Origin: Martelella alba
GTDB lineage: Bacteria; Pseudomonadota; Alphaproteobacteria; Rhizobiales; Rhizobiaceae
Length of the DNA: 64,000 nt
NCBI RefSeq assembly: GCF_006516955.1
Contig: NZ_VHLG01000008.1
Location: 62,001-126,000, forward strand
Direction of reading: 5' to 3'
A program made the position numbers and the translations under genes. Positions 8,477 through 17,179 of this stretch are shown here, one piece after another. Every line of letters begins with the position of its first letter. Positions within the stretch are counted from its first letter, which is position 1. The notes below the pieces were generated by a model. That model saw nothing but the letters and a program-made list of their open reading frames with translations, did not search any database and had not been told where the DNA came from.

Positions 8477-9184
8477 ATGGCAGAGAACAATTCTCAGCTT
8501 ACCATCGGGTTCATCATGTATCCGGGGCTCACCCAGCTTGACCTGTTCGGTCCGGCTGACGTGCTCAGCAGGATGCAGGGAACCGAAATCAAGTATCTCT
8601 GGCGCAATACCGATCCGGTGATCGTCGATCGCGGCCTCAGGATCATGCCAAACACCACCTATAATCAGTGTCGCTCGCTCGACATGATTTGCGTGCCCGG
8701 CGGGCCTGGGCAAATCGCGGTGATGGATGACGAGGAAACGCTTGCCTTTCTCCGGCGCATCGCGCCGGGCTGCAAGCTCGTCACCTCGGTATGCACCGGC
8801 TCGCTGATCCTCGGCGCCGCCGGCCTGTTGCGCGGCTATAACGCCACCTGCCACTGGACCTGCCTTGACCAGCTTTCAATCTTTGGTGCCAAACCGGTGG
8901 CAGAGCGGGTCGTCACCGACCGCAACCGCATCACCGGCGCAGGCGTCACCTCCGGGATCGATTTTGCGCTCAAAGTCGTCGAATCGCTCACAGACAAGCG
9001 CACGGCGCAGCAGATCCAGTTGCAGATGGAATATGATCCTCAGCCGCCCTATAATTGCGGATCGCCGCGCACGGCACCGGAAGAGATCGTCGACAGCGTC
9101 CGCGCCCGGCTGCATATGTTCCTCTCCACAAGACGCGCAGCCAGCGAACGCGCGGCCGAGCGGCTGAAGGAATTGAAGGACTGA
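8477..9184 (+). CDS. DJ-1/PfpI family protein, isonitrile hydratase-like
   Basis: A 235-residue class I glutamine-amidotransferase-like fold protein. It starts IGFIMYPGLTQLDLFGPADVL, has the nucleophile-elbow motif VCTGSLILGAAGLL with Cys106, and a following TCHW segment, the arrangement seen in Pseudomonas isonitrile hydratase InhA and in the N-terminal domain of GlxA-type regulators. There is no C-terminal AraC DNA-binding domain; the tail is a charged helix. So a hydratase or hydrolase is more likely than a regulator, but the substrate is inference. GAGGGA lies 6 bases before the ATG. It stands alone between moaE and a bidirectional terminator. Confidence 0.82.
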   Translation: MAENNSQLTIGFIMYPGLTQLDLFGPADVLSRMQGTEIKYLWRNTDPVIVDRGLRIMPNTTYNQCRSLDMICVPGGPGQIAVMDDEETLAFLRRIAPGCKLVTSVCTGSLILGAAGLLRGYNATCHWTCLDQLSIFGAKPVAERVVTDRNRITGAGVTSGIDFALKVVESLTDKRTAQQIQLQMEYDPQPPYNCGSPRTAPEEIVDSVRARLHMFLSTRRAASERAAERLKELKD

Positions 9185-9218
9185 AGACGCCGCGAACCAT
9201 CCGCGTTCTCGCGACTGA

Positions 9219-9250
9219 AAAAGCCGCCCGGATCACTCCGGACGGCTTTA
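9219..9250. terminator. Bidirectional terminator
   Basis: AAAGCCGCCCGGA and TCCGGACGGCTTT form a 13-bp stem with one mismatch and a short loop, flanked by A-run and T-run. It lies between the convergent PfpI-like gene (stop 9184) and ndk (stop 9287), and can stop transcripts from both sides. Confidence 0.8.
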
Positions 9251-9286
9251 TTAATTGCCTCATAAAAGTCCGTCAGACTTTTGAAA

Positions 9287-9709
9287 TCAGCCAACAATTT
9301 CGGTTTCAGAGAACCAGAAACCGATTTCGCGCTTGGCGGTTTCAACGGCGTCGGAACCGTGAACCGAGTTTTCGCCCATCGACAGCGCGAAGGTCTTGCG
9401 GATCGTGCCTTCGTCAGCCTTTTCCGGGTTGGTCGCACCCATGATTTCGCGGTTCTTGAGAACGGCATTTTCACCTTCGAGAACCTGAACGACGGTCGGG
9501 CCCGAGCTCATGAACTCAACCAGTTCACCGAAGAAGGGGCGTTCCTTGTGCTCGGCATAGAAGGCTTCCGCTTCGCGACGCGACATCCAGACGCGCTTGG
9601 AAGCGACAACGGCCAGGCCGTTTTCTTCCAGCATCTTGATAATGGCGCCGGTCAGGTTGCGCTTGGTGGCATCAGGCTTGATCATCGAAAAGGTGCGTTC
9701 AATCGCCAT
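9287..9709 (-). CDS. ndk: Nucleoside diphosphate kinase
   Basis: Ndk transfers the gamma phosphate of ATP to nucleoside diphosphates through a phospho-histidine intermediate, balancing (d)NTP pools. The 140-residue product is the standard length, begins [14 protein letters not shown] (the P-loop-like Kpn region), and carries the catalytic motif NSVHGSD with His117. It has all conserved substrate residues expected in the family. GAGGA lies ahead of the ATG at 9709. It is monocistronic, ending at the shared terminator at 9219-9250. Confidence 0.97.
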   Translation of the reverse strand: MAIERTFSMIKPDATKRNLTGAIIKMLEENGLAVVASKRVWMSRREAEAFYAEHKERPFFGELVEFMSSGPTVVQVLEGENAVLKNREIMGATNPEKADEGTIRKTFALSMGENSVHGSDAVETAKREIGFWFSETEIVG

Positions 9710-9822
9710 GTCATTCGTCCTCTGACAGAGTGTTCTTCAAGAAATTGAGCCGGTGTTTACCCGGCAAAGCCCTTGAAAACAAGGTGGCATGGATATTTTC
9801 ACTGAAGCGTCACGATGTCGCC

Positions 9823-10488
9823 TCAGACACCGGCAACCTCAATGCAGCGCTCATACCATGCGGTAACCGGATCATTCGGCTCCATGACCGCGATTTTAGC
9901 GGTCATGGACAGCCAGCGCAGCGCACCGAACACAATGTAATCGGCAAATAGCGGGCTCGCACCGCCGATAAAGGGCTGGCTCTTCAGCATCTGGCGCAGC
10001 GGCTGCAACTTGCGGCCAAACTGTTCGGCTTCTGCTTCGCGGCCCGTGGCCACCTCTTCAAGCGTCATGCCGAGCATCTTCTCGCGGCTTTCCCGGAAAT
10101 AGCTCTGATCGACGGGGCCAAGCATGTCATGAATATCCTTGACCGCCATCCTGGTGACTGCCGGATGCAGTGTTGTCTGCGACCAGGCCTCGACAAAGCG
10201 GGCCATGGCCATGCCGCCCTCGCCCTTGAACAGCGACGGTGCGTCCGGATAGGCCTGCTCCAGATAGAGCGCGATGGCGAAGCTGTCGGAAACCAGCTTG
10301 TCGCCGTCCAGCAGGATCGGCACCGTCTTCGAAAAGCCGTTCTCAAGCTTCGGGATCTCGGTAAAAGCTGTTGGCTTTTCCTCAAATTCGAGGCCCTTGT
10401 GCCTCAGCGCCATAACCACTTTCCAGCAATGAGGCGAAAAAGGCACAGCGCTGTCGGCACCGCAGAGCGTATAGAGAACCCGTGTCAT
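9823..10488 (-). CDS. Glutathione S-transferase, beta-etherase-like
   Basis: A 221-residue GST. The N-terminal thioredoxin fold has the phrase FSPHCWKVVMALRHKGLEFEE, as in bacterial GSTs related to the LigE/LigF beta-etherases, followed by TVPILLDGDKLVSDSFAIALYLE, where VPIL carries the cis-Pro and DS contacts the glutathione gamma-glutamyl group. The helical C-terminal domain follows from about residue 85. The ATG at 10488 has GAGGAG 9 bases upstream; the longer in-frame extension to 10704 would overlap the divergent DJ-1 gene and is rejected. Its natural substrate is unknown. Confidence 0.86.
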   Translation of the reverse strand: MTRVLYTLCGADSAVPFSPHCWKVVMALRHKGLEFEEKPTAFTEIPKLENGFSKTVPILLDGDKLVSDSFAIALYLEQAYPDAPSLFKGEGGMAMARFVEAWSQTTLHPAVTRMAVKDIHDMLGPVDQSYFRESREKMLGMTLEEVATGREAEAEQFGRKLQPLRQMLKSQPFIGGASPLFADYIVFGALRWLSMTAKIAVMEPNDPVTAWYERCIEVAGV

Positions 10489-10663
10489 TGATGAACTCCT
10501 CTGTTGGGCAGGCAGGTTTGACCAAAGGGCGGTAAATTGCAAGACGGGCCATGGTCTGAGATGCGCACCAGTTCCGCTGAGCGAACGGTAGTATGCCGAT
10601 GCTACCCGCACGGAATTGTCTTTTGCTAGTTTCAACCTGGCACATTGAACACGGGAGGAGACA

Positions 10664-11230
10664 ATGGCAGCCAGGAAGATCCTGATGATTACCGGTGATT
10701 TCACCGAGGACTACGAAACCATGGTTCCGTTCCAGACGCTACTGGCCGTCGGCCACAGCGTTGATGCGGTCTGCCCGGACAAGAAGGCTGGCGACACGGT
10801 TCCAACTGCGATTCACGATTTCGAGGGCGACCAGACCTATTCGGAAAAGCCCGGCCACCGCTTCGCGCTGACGGCGGATTTCGATACAATCAACCCGGCC
10901 GATTACGACGCGCTGGTCATTCCGGGCGGCCGTGCACCGGAATATCTGCGCCTCAACAGCACCGTGATCGCCATGGTGCGCCACTTCTTCGAGGCGGACA
11001 AGCCGGTGGCGGCGATCTGCCACGGCGCGCAGATACTGGCGGCAGCCGGCGTCCTGTCCGGCCGTACCTGCTCGGCCTACCCGGCCTGCGCCCCCGAGGT
11101 AAAGCTCGCCGGTGGAAGCTATGCCGATATCGCCGTCACCGACGCCGTGACCGACGGCAAGCTGGTAACCGCCCCGGCATGGCCCGCACATCCGGCATGG
11201 CTTAGCCAGTTCATGGCACTGCTTGCCTGA
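10664..11230 (+). CDS. DJ-1/PfpI family protein
   Basis: A 188-residue single-domain DJ-1/PfpI protein. The usual triad is visible: Glu15 in [10 protein letters not shown], and Cys119-His120 in the nucleophile elbow [16 protein letters not shown], with the following block [15 protein letters not shown] typical of the PfpI-like protease/deglycase/glyoxalase branch. It has no signal peptide, so it is cytoplasmic. GGGAGGAGAC sits just before the ATG. It is divergently arranged to the GST gene with a 175-bp shared region, a combination that suggests response to reactive carbonyls or oxidants, but this is inference. Confidence 0.86.
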   Translation: MAARKILMITGDFTEDYETMVPFQTLLAVGHSVDAVCPDKKAGDTVPTAIHDFEGDQTYSEKPGHRFALTADFDTINPADYDALVIPGGRAPEYLRLNSTVIAMVRHFFEADKPVAAICHGAQILAAAGVLSGRTCSAYPACAPEVKLAGGSYADIAVTDAVTDGKLVTAPAWPAHPAWLSQFMALLA

Positions 11231-11308
11231 CTAAAACGGAACGCCGGGGGCGCTTTAGTTGCAGCCCCTGGCGGACTATAGTGCCCCCGGGAGAACCGGG
11301 AGGAAATC

Positions 11309-11668
11309 ATGTGCAGACTGTTTATCGGGGCCGATCCGGCTCTCTGGGAAAGCGTCAGCCGCTCCGTCAGGATTGACGGGGTGGTGACGAGTGTGCGGCT
11401 GGAGCGCTTTTTCTGGGACACACTCGGCGCGATTGCCGAACGCGATGGCCTCAGCGTCACCCAGCTGATCAGCCGGCTCTATCGCGAATCGATCGATGCC
11501 GGGCATGATCTCGGCAATTTCACCTCATTCCTCAGGGTCTGTTGCGGACGTTTTCTGGCGCTTCAGGCCGAAGGCGACATTCCGCCCGCCAGCGCCATTG
11601 CCGGGCTTGATGCCCGTGCGATCCTTGAGCGGGAACGCCGCCGCGCCGCTGCTGCCCTGCATGCATAA
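11309..11668 (+). CDS. Ribbon-helix-helix domain protein
   Basis: A 119-residue protein of the RHH_4 type found in alphaproteobacteria. The core reads SVRIDGVVTSVRLERFFWDTLGAIAERDGLSVTQLISRLYRES (residues about 19-62, shown here only as its conserved beta-strand SVRLERFFW and the following two helices), a ribbon-helix-helix DNA-binding fold. A helical C-terminal half (FTSFLRVCCGRFLALQ) and an Arg/Ala-rich tail follow. GGGAGGAAA lies 6 bases before the ATG. Target genes are unknown; it has no obvious partner, and the DinB gene follows after 87 bases. Confidence 0.75.
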   Translation: MCRLFIGADPALWESVSRSVRIDGVVTSVRLERFFWDTLGAIAERDGLSVTQLISRLYRESIDAGHDLGNFTSFLRVCCGRFLALQAEGDIPPASAIAGLDARAILERERRRAAAALHA

Positions 11669-11755
11669 GCAGCGGCGATGGCGGCTATAAAATAGTTTCA
11701 CAAAAAGGCCATGCCGATTTCGATTATGATGGCGGCAACCATGAAGGAGAGCCCC

Positions 11756-12268
11756 ATGCTGTCGCATTTTCGTATGTTCGCCGCCTATAATAACTGGGCC
11801 AATAGCCTGGTCTATTCGAGCGCGTCCCATCTCGCCTATGATGATTATACCCGCGATCTCGGCGCCTTCTTTCACTCCGTACACGGCACGCTCAATCATC
11901 TGCTCTTCACCGACCGGATCTGGATGAAGCGCTTTGCCGGCGAATATACCGGCTCAGTCAAGCTCGATAGCATCGTCAGCGATGATTTCGAAGACCTGCG
12001 GCTTGCCCGCGAGGTCGAGGATCAGGCCATCATCGCCTATATCGACAGCCTGTCGGAAGCGCAGCTTGCCGGGCGTTTCAGCTATATGCGCGGCAATCCG
12101 CCGGAACAGTATAATGACAGTATTTCAAAGGCTTTGGCGCATCTCTTCAACCATCAGACACACCATCGCGGCCAGATCCACATGATGCTGACAACGCTTG
12201 GCCGGCCGTCACTGGAAATGGATCTGATCTATTTCCTGCGTTCCGATGCAGGCCGGCCATTCGCATGA
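11756..12268 (+). CDS. DinB family metal-binding protein
   Basis: A 170-residue four-helix-bundle DinB protein. Metal ligands expected for the family are present: His48 in HGTLNHLLFTDRIWM, and the C-terminal motif HQTHHRGQIH with His133, His136 and His137. DinB proteins include thiol-dependent transferases such as bacillithiol or mycothiol S-transferases as well as uncharacterised members, so the reaction here is open. The ATG at 11756 is preceded by GAAGGAGA at good spacing; the in-frame ATG at 11711 would add a 15-residue Met-rich tail and is less likely. Confidence 0.82.
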   Translation: MLSHFRMFAAYNNWANSLVYSSASHLAYDDYTRDLGAFFHSVHGTLNHLLFTDRIWMKRFAGEYTGSVKLDSIVSDDFEDLRLAREVEDQAIIAYIDSLSEAQLAGRFSYMRGNPPEQYNDSISKALAHLFNHQTHHRGQIHMMLTTLGRPSLEMDLIYFLRSDAGRPFA

Positions 12269-12286
12269 TCTGTCCGTGACACCGCC

Positions 12287-12520
12287 TCAGGCAAACCAGC
12301 CCTCGACCTTGGCTTCGTCCGGCAGGCCACCGGCATGGACCAACTTGCCATCAATTGCGACACCCGGCGTCGACATGACGCCGGCCATGGCGATTGCCTT
12401 GGGATCAGAGACCTTTTCGAGGCTGATCTCCTCGCCGTGACGGGCAGCGGCATCGGCGATCAGCTTGGCGGTTGCCTCGCAGCGCTTGCATCCGGGGCCG
12501 TAGACCTTGACCGTTTTCAT
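12287..12520 (-). CDS. Thioredoxin-like redox-active disulfide protein
   Basis: A 77-residue mini-thioredoxin of the redox-active disulfide protein 2 type (TIGR00412). It reads MKTVKVYGPGCKRCEAT with a Cys11-x-x-Cys14 pair and a cis-Pro at TPGVAIDG. Proteins of this kind are often encoded next to permeases of the DUF318/ArsP group, as here, and presumably reduce a thiol-bound metalloid or the permease's own cysteines; that role is inference. It is third in the arsR-permease-thioredoxin operon, 12 bases after the permease. Confidence 0.87.
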   Translation of the reverse strand: MKTVKVYGPGCKRCEATAKLIADAAARHGEEISLEKVSDPKAIAMAGVMSTPGVAIDGKLVHAGGLPDEAKVEGWFA

Positions 12521-12532
12521 GGGTCATCTCCT

Positions 12533-13588
12533 TCAAAACATCAGGTTGAACATAAATCCGACCATCAGGATGCCGCTGCCAACCACCGCGATAAACACGG
12601 CAATCAGGCGCAGCGTCAGCACCTGACGCAGGATGATCATTTCCGGCAGGCTGAGCGCAATCACCGACATCATGAAGGCGAGCACTGTTCCAAGCGCCGC
12701 CCCCTTGCCGATCAGCGCTTCGACAATCGGGATCACACCGGCCGCATTGGAATACATCGGAATGCCGATCAGCACGGCAGCAGGCACGCTCCACCATGCA
12801 TCAGCGCCCATGATGGTGGCCATCAGCGTTTCCGGCACATAGCCATGGATCAACGCGCCAAGACCGATACCGAGCAGGATGTAGAGCCAGATCTTGCCGA
12901 CGATTTCCTTCACCCCGGCAAGAGCGGCGAGATAGCGTTCATGCATTGCCGGCCGCTCCTCATCCAGCGCCCCGGCCCCGGCATCCATGGTGATCTCGCG
13001 CACCCAATCCTGCAGCCAGCCTTCAAGGTGCAGCCGCCCGATCACCAGACCGGCGGCAACCGCGATGGCCAGACCGAAGCCAAGATAGGCCAGCGCCACC
13101 GGCCAGCCGACAAGGCCGAAAAGCAGGATCAGCGCCACCTCATTGACCATCGGCGCGGCGATCAGAAACGAGAATGTGACCCCGAGCGGAACGCCAGCCG
13201 AGACAAAGCCGATGAAAAGCGGCACGGCCGAGCATGAACAGAAAGGCGTCAGCACGCCAAGGCAGGCGGCAAGCACATTGCCAATGCCGAGCGCCCGCCC
13301 GGCCAAGAGCGCCCGCGTGCGTTCCGGGCTGAAGAAGCTGCGCACCACGCCCATGCCGAAGACCACCAGCACCAGCAGCATGAAGACCTTCGGCACGTCA
13401 TAGAAGAAGAAGGCCAGCGCCTCGCCGGTGTGGCTTGCGGGATCAACGGGCAGAAGACCGACGAGAAAATCTGAAAACGGCTGCAATACGCGGTAGACAT
13501 TCCACCACGCCACCAGCGCCAGAATCAGCGCGACATGCCAGAGCCATTCCGGCCGGCGGTGCGCCATATGCGGTGTCGACATGCTCAT
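12533..13588 (-). CDS. DUF318/ArsP-type permease
   Basis: A 351-residue inner-membrane permease with about eight to ten hydrophobic segments in two homologous halves. The hallmark TPFCSCSAVPLFIGF begins at residue 114, where the Cys-x-Cys is thought to bind the substrate in the ArsP trivalent organoarsenical exporter; the second half has the mirrored segment GIPMYSNAAGVIP. The central cytoplasmic loop (residues about 180-215) is hydrophilic. The start overlaps the ArsR stop by 4 bases (ATGA). Operon partners ArsR and a mini-thioredoxin support metalloid or soft-metal efflux, but the substrate cannot be read from sequence. Confidence 0.88.
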   Translation of the reverse strand: MSMSTPHMAHRRPEWLWHVALILALVAWWNVYRVLQPFSDFLVGLLPVDPASHTGEALAFFFYDVPKVFMLLVLVVFGMGVVRSFFSPERTRALLAGRALGIGNVLAACLGVLTPFCSCSAVPLFIGFVSAGVPLGVTFSFLIAAPMVNEVALILLFGLVGWPVALAYLGFGLAIAVAAGLVIGRLHLEGWLQDWVREITMDAGAGALDEERPAMHERYLAALAGVKEIVGKIWLYILLGIGLGALIHGYVPETLMATIMGADAWWSVPAAVLIGIPMYSNAAGVIPIVEALIGKGAALGTVLAFMMSVIALSLPEMIILRQVLTLRLIAVFIAVVGSGILMVGFMFNLMF

Positions 13589-13884
13589 GCCACCCTCCTC
13601 TCATCCTCTGCCACGCAGGCGATGGTCGCATTGAGGACATCACCAAGCATGGGATCCAGATCCGGATTGAGGCGATAGCGCACCCATTGCGCATCGCGGC
13701 GGTCAACCACAAGGCCCGCGGCCTTGAGCACGCCCATATGCCGCGACATGCGCGACTGGGTGGCCTGGCAATGGCGCATCAATTCGCAGACGCAATGCTC
13801 CCTGCCATCGGCAGCGAGCACAGCCATGGCCGAAAGCCGTGTCGGCTCGGCCAGCGCCGCAAGAACATCAAGAACCATCGCCAT
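13585..13884 (-). CDS. ArsR/SmtB-family metalloregulator
   Basis: A 99-residue winged-helix repressor. It contains the alpha-3 metal motif variant HCVCEL (Cys31, Cys33) plus Cys39, as in As(III)/Sb(III)-sensing ArsR proteins, then the recognition helix SRMSRHMGVLKAAGLV and the wing RDAQWVRYRL. AGGTGA precedes the ATG. It is first in a three-gene operon with the permease and thioredoxin, and a palindrome overlapping its own promoter (13915-13930) indicates autoregulation: the repressor would release DNA when metal binds. Confidence 0.9.
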   Translation of the reverse strand: MAMVLDVLAALAEPTRLSAMAVLAADGREHCVCELMRHCQATQSRMSRHMGVLKAAGLVVDRRDAQWVRYRLNPDLDPMLGDVLNATIACVAEDERRVA

Positions 13885-13901
13885 ATCACCTGTCCCGGAT
13901 C

Positions 13902-13930
13902 ATTATACCTGCTTATGCGCATATGCGCAT
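13902..13930 (-). promoter_or_regulatory. arsR promoter and palindromic operator
   Basis: On the minus strand a perfect 16-bp palindrome, ATGCGCATATGCGCAT (13915-13930), sits over the -35 position and a consensus TATAAT lies at 13902-13907, 18 bases before the ArsR start codon. Spacing and symmetry fit an ArsR operator that blocks RNA polymerase. No equally good -35 hexamer is visible outside the palindrome. Confidence 0.7.
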
Positions 13931-13979
13931 TTACGTATGTATTCCTTGATCTGGAACAAATGGCCGGCATTCCGCCGAT

Positions 13980-15041
13980 TCAGTTGGCCTTTTCTGCCGA
14001 TGCGTCCGGTTGGGCGAAGAGATCGTATTCCATGAGGTCCTGACCGGCGATCACCGGACCGGAAAAGCGGCTGGCAACGCCGGTGGTGAAGTCATCGCTC
14101 ACCGTCGTGTCAGGTCCACCGGCAAAATGCGACAGGATCACCAGACCGACGCCTGCATCATGCGCCATCTGGCCCACGTCTTGCGGTGAGAGATGTTCCT
14201 GTTCCATATGAACGCGATAGGCCTTGGCATCAGCTCCGCCCTCGACCATATGGCTCGGCACGGTCAGCATTTTGCCGCTGGCATCGATATAGGGAAGCCG
14301 CACCTCGCTCACCAGCACGGCAGCCCCCTTGGCCAGTGCTGTGACGGCATCGCTCTTGCCGGTATCCCCGGTGAAGACAATGGCGCCATAGGGCGTGTCA
14401 AAGCGATATGAAAACGAAATGTCGCGACCGGCCGGACCTTCTGAGGAATTTAGGAAGTGGGTATTTTCTGCCGCTGTTACGGTGATATTGGCATCGCGAT
14501 AGACCAGCCCGTCATGATCGATATCATGCGCGGCAAACATGCCCGTATCAGGCTTCAGCATGGGAATACCGGCACGAAAGATCCGCTCCGAAGTTGCAAG
14601 CATGTGCAGACTGTCTTCCAGCAGCAACTGCGTTGCCGGCGGTCCGTAAAGCACGAGCGGTACAGGATTGTCCTGATTGGCCTTGGCAAACCAGTCCGTC
14701 ATGATCAGCGACGGAATGCTTGCCGTGTGATCGAGATGCTGATGGGTGATGAAGATTGCCGAAAGATCGGCAACATCAAATCCTGCGCTGGCCAGCTGCC
14801 GATCCGTGCCGAGCCCCGCATCGACCAGATAGGATGTGCCATTGACGATGAGCAAAGTCGAAATACCCGAGCGCCCGGACTGGGCCACCGGACCGCCGCC
14901 CGTGCCCAGCAAGATGATCCGCGCATCATGTGACCGCGCGACAGCACTGTCCGCCTCCGCCGCCTGGCAAGGAGCGGAAACCGTGAACATAGCGGCCGTA
15001 ACAAGACTGGCCGCACACAGATTGGAAAAACTGTCCCTCAT
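13980..15041 (-). CDS. Exported metallo-beta-lactamase-fold hydrolase
   Basis: A 353-residue MBL-fold enzyme related to the RNase Z/arylsulfatase-like branch. A signal peptide (residues 1-28, hydrophobic AASLVTAAMFTVSA, ending CQAAEA) predicts periplasmic location, unlike tRNA-processing RNase Z. Zinc motifs are intact: HQHLDH at 100-105, FTGDTGKSD near 225-233, and a late ILSHF. The opening LLGTGGGPVAQSGRSG is the group's typical N-terminus. The substrate is unknown. AT-rich DNA (15042-15230) separates it from the divergent ABC-F gene. Confidence 0.85.
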   Translation of the reverse strand: MRDSFSNLCAASLVTAAMFTVSAPCQAAEADSAVARSHDARIILLGTGGGPVAQSGRSGISTLLIVNGTSYLVDAGLGTDRQLASAGFDVADLSAIFITHQHLDHTASIPSLIMTDWFAKANQDNPVPLVLYGPPATQLLLEDSLHMLATSERIFRAGIPMLKPDTGMFAAHDIDHDGLVYRDANITVTAAENTHFLNSSEGPAGRDISFSYRFDTPYGAIVFTGDTGKSDAVTALAKGAAVLVSEVRLPYIDASGKMLTVPSHMVEGGADAKAYRVHMEQEHLSPQDVGQMAHDAGVGLVILSHFAGGPDTTVSDDFTTGVASRFSGPVIAGQDLMEYDLFAQPDASAEKAN

Positions 15042-15230
15042 TAAAATTCCCCCTTTAATTTCAATTACTAATAAAGATAATCTGAATTGGAATATGGCAA
15101 GTTGGGGGCACTGCGAAGACTGTCCCGCGGTGATTTGGAGTCACAACACAGCACAGCCAGAATTTTTCACGGCGCAAACGATATTCTCGGCATCTTGCCA
15201 AGCCGGGCGATTTCGGACACAACCGCGGTC

Positions 15231-17114
15231 ATGATCACGATTTCCGACCTCTCCGTCCGCATCGCCGGGCGACTGCTCATCGAAAACGCTTCCGTGTCCA
15301 TTCCTGACGGGATGAAGGCCGGCATTGTCGGGCGCAATGGTGCGGGAAAATCCACGCTCTTCAAGGTCATTACCGGCGACCTCGCCTCCGAAACCGGCTT
15401 TGTGTCCCTGCCCAAACGCGCGCGCATCGGCCAGGTCGCCCAGGAAGCGCCCGGCACCCAGGAGCCGCTGATCGAAATCGTGCTGAAAGCAGACAAGGAG
15501 CGGACTGCCCTTCTGGCCGAAGCAGAAACTGCGACAGACCCGCACCGGATCGCCGAAATCCAGACGCGGCTGGCCGATATCGGCGCCCATTCGGCAGAAG
15601 CGCGTGCCGCCAGCATTCTCTCCGGTCTCGGCTTTGATGCGGCCGCCCAGCTTCGCCCTGCCGCCGCCTTTTCCGGCGGCTGGCGCATGCGTGTGGCGCT
15701 TGCCGCCGTCCTGTTTTCCGAGCCGGACCTTTTGCTGCTCGACGAGCCAACCAACTATCTCGATCTCGAAGGCACGCTGTGGCTGGAGGACTATATCCGC
15801 CACTACCCCTATAGTGTGCTGATTATCAGCCATGACCGCGATCTCCTGAACACCGCAGCCAATGCCATCATCCACCTCGACCAGAAGAAGCTGACCTTCT
15901 ATCGCGGCTCCTATGATCAGTTTGAGCGGCAGAAGGCGGAAGCGGACGAATTGCAGATGAAAGCGCGCGCCAAGAACGAGGCGGCGCGCAAGCATCTGGA
16001 AAGCTTCATCACCCGCTTCAAGGCCAAGGCAACGAAGGCACGGCAGGCGCAGAGCCGTGTCAAGGCGCTGGAACGGATGGGGACGGTCGCGGCCGTGATC
16101 GAGGATCATGTCCAGGGCTTCTCCTTTCCCGAGCCGGAAAAGCAGCCGGCTTCACCGATCGTCGCCATCGAAAACGGTATTGTCGGCTATGAACCCGGCC
16201 GCCCGATCCTGTCGAAACTCGATCTAAGGCTCGATAATGACGACCGCATCGCGCTGCTTGGTGCCAACGGCAACGGCAAATCGACCTTCGCCAAATTCAT
16301 CTCCGGCAGGCTTGCACCGCAGGACGGTATTCTGAAAGTCGCGCCCGGTTTGAAGATCGGGTTCTTCGCCCAGCATCAGATCGATGATCTTGTCCCGGAG
16401 CAATCTGCCGTCGATCACGTCCGAAAGCTCATGCCCGAAGCCCCCGAGGCCAGGGTGCGCGCCCGCGTCGCCCAGATGGGCCTTGCGACCGAGAAGATGG
16501 ACACCAAGGCGAAGGATCTGTCCGGCGGCGAAAAGGCACGGCTCCTGATGGGGCTTGCCGCCTTTGATGCGCCCAACCTGCTGATCCTTGACGAACCGAC
16601 CAACCATCTCGACATTGACAGCCGCAACGCGCTGATCACCGCGCTCAACGATTTTCCTGGCGCCGTCATCCTGATCTCCCATGACCGGCACCTGATCGAG
16701 GCAACCGTTGACCGGCTGTGGCTGGTGCATGACGGCACGGTTAAAAGTTATGACGGCGACCTTGAGGACTATCGCGCGCTGATCGTTTCCGGCGGCAAGG
16801 CAAGGGCCAGAAAATCTGAGCCAGCGACCGATACCGGCTCCAAATCAGACCAGCGGCGCGAAGCTGCCGAAAAGCGCGCAGCCCTTGCGCCACTGAAGAA
16901 GAAGATTGACGAGGCGGAGAAGAAAACCGGCAAGATCGAAAAGATCATCGCCAAACTCGACAACGACCTTGCCGATCCTGAACTCTATGCCAAATCGCCG
17001 GAAAAGGCAGCTGTCATGGCCCAGGCACGCGCCAATGCCGCAGCCGAACTGACCCGGGTTGAAGAGGAATGGCTGATGCTTTCAGCCGAATATGAAGAAG
17101 CAATGCAGAACTAG
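15231..17114 (+). CDS. ABC-F family ATPase, YheS/Uup-like
   Basis: A 627-residue soluble ABC-F protein with two ATPase domains and no membrane segment; such proteins bind the ribosome E-site. The first domain has GRNGAGKS near residue 36 and [15 protein letters not shown]; the second has GANGNGKSTFAKF, LSGGEKARLLMGL and [15 protein letters not shown]. Between them lies the charged interdomain linker (residues about 240-300), and the C-terminal 90 residues form a Lys/Glu-rich coiled coil (LKKKIDEAEKKTGKIEK). The start MITISDLSVRI at 15231 is the family start; the upstream in-frame ATG at 15087 adds a non-homologous stretch. Which YheS/Uup subgroup it belongs to is uncertain. Confidence 0.92.
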   Translation: MITISDLSVRIAGRLLIENASVSIPDGMKAGIVGRNGAGKSTLFKVITGDLASETGFVSLPKRARIGQVAQEAPGTQEPLIEIVLKADKERTALLAEAETATDPHRIAEIQTRLADIGAHSAEARAASILSGLGFDAAAQLRPAAAFSGGWRMRVALAAVLFSEPDLLLLDEPTNYLDLEGTLWLEDYIRHYPYSVLIISHDRDLLNTAANAIIHLDQKKLTFYRGSYDQFERQKAEADELQMKARAKNEAARKHLESFITRFKAKATKARQAQSRVKALERMGTVAAVIEDHVQGFSFPEPEKQPASPIVAIENGIVGYEPGRPILSKLDLRLDNDDRIALLGANGNGKSTFAKFISGRLAPQDGILKVAPGLKIGFFAQHQIDDLVPEQSAVDHVRKLMPEAPEARVRARVAQMGLATEKMDTKAKDLSGGEKARLLMGLAAFDAPNLLILDEPTNHLDIDSRNALITALNDFPGAVILISHDRHLIEATVDRLWLVHDGTVKSYDGDLEDYRALIVSGGKARARKSEPATDTGSKSDQRREAAEKRAALAPLKKKIDEAEKKTGKIEKIIAKLDNDLADPELYAKSPEKAAVMAQARANAAAELTRVEEEWLMLSAEYEEAMQN

Positions 17115-17179
17115 AATAAAGCCACCCAATATATTGTTTCTACGATGTTTCATTCGAAAAAATCACCACTTCGAACAGG

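Noticed and set aside
15141-16109. 322-residue minus-strand ORF inside the ABC-F gene
   Set aside because: Antisense to intact Walker motifs; no family resemblance.
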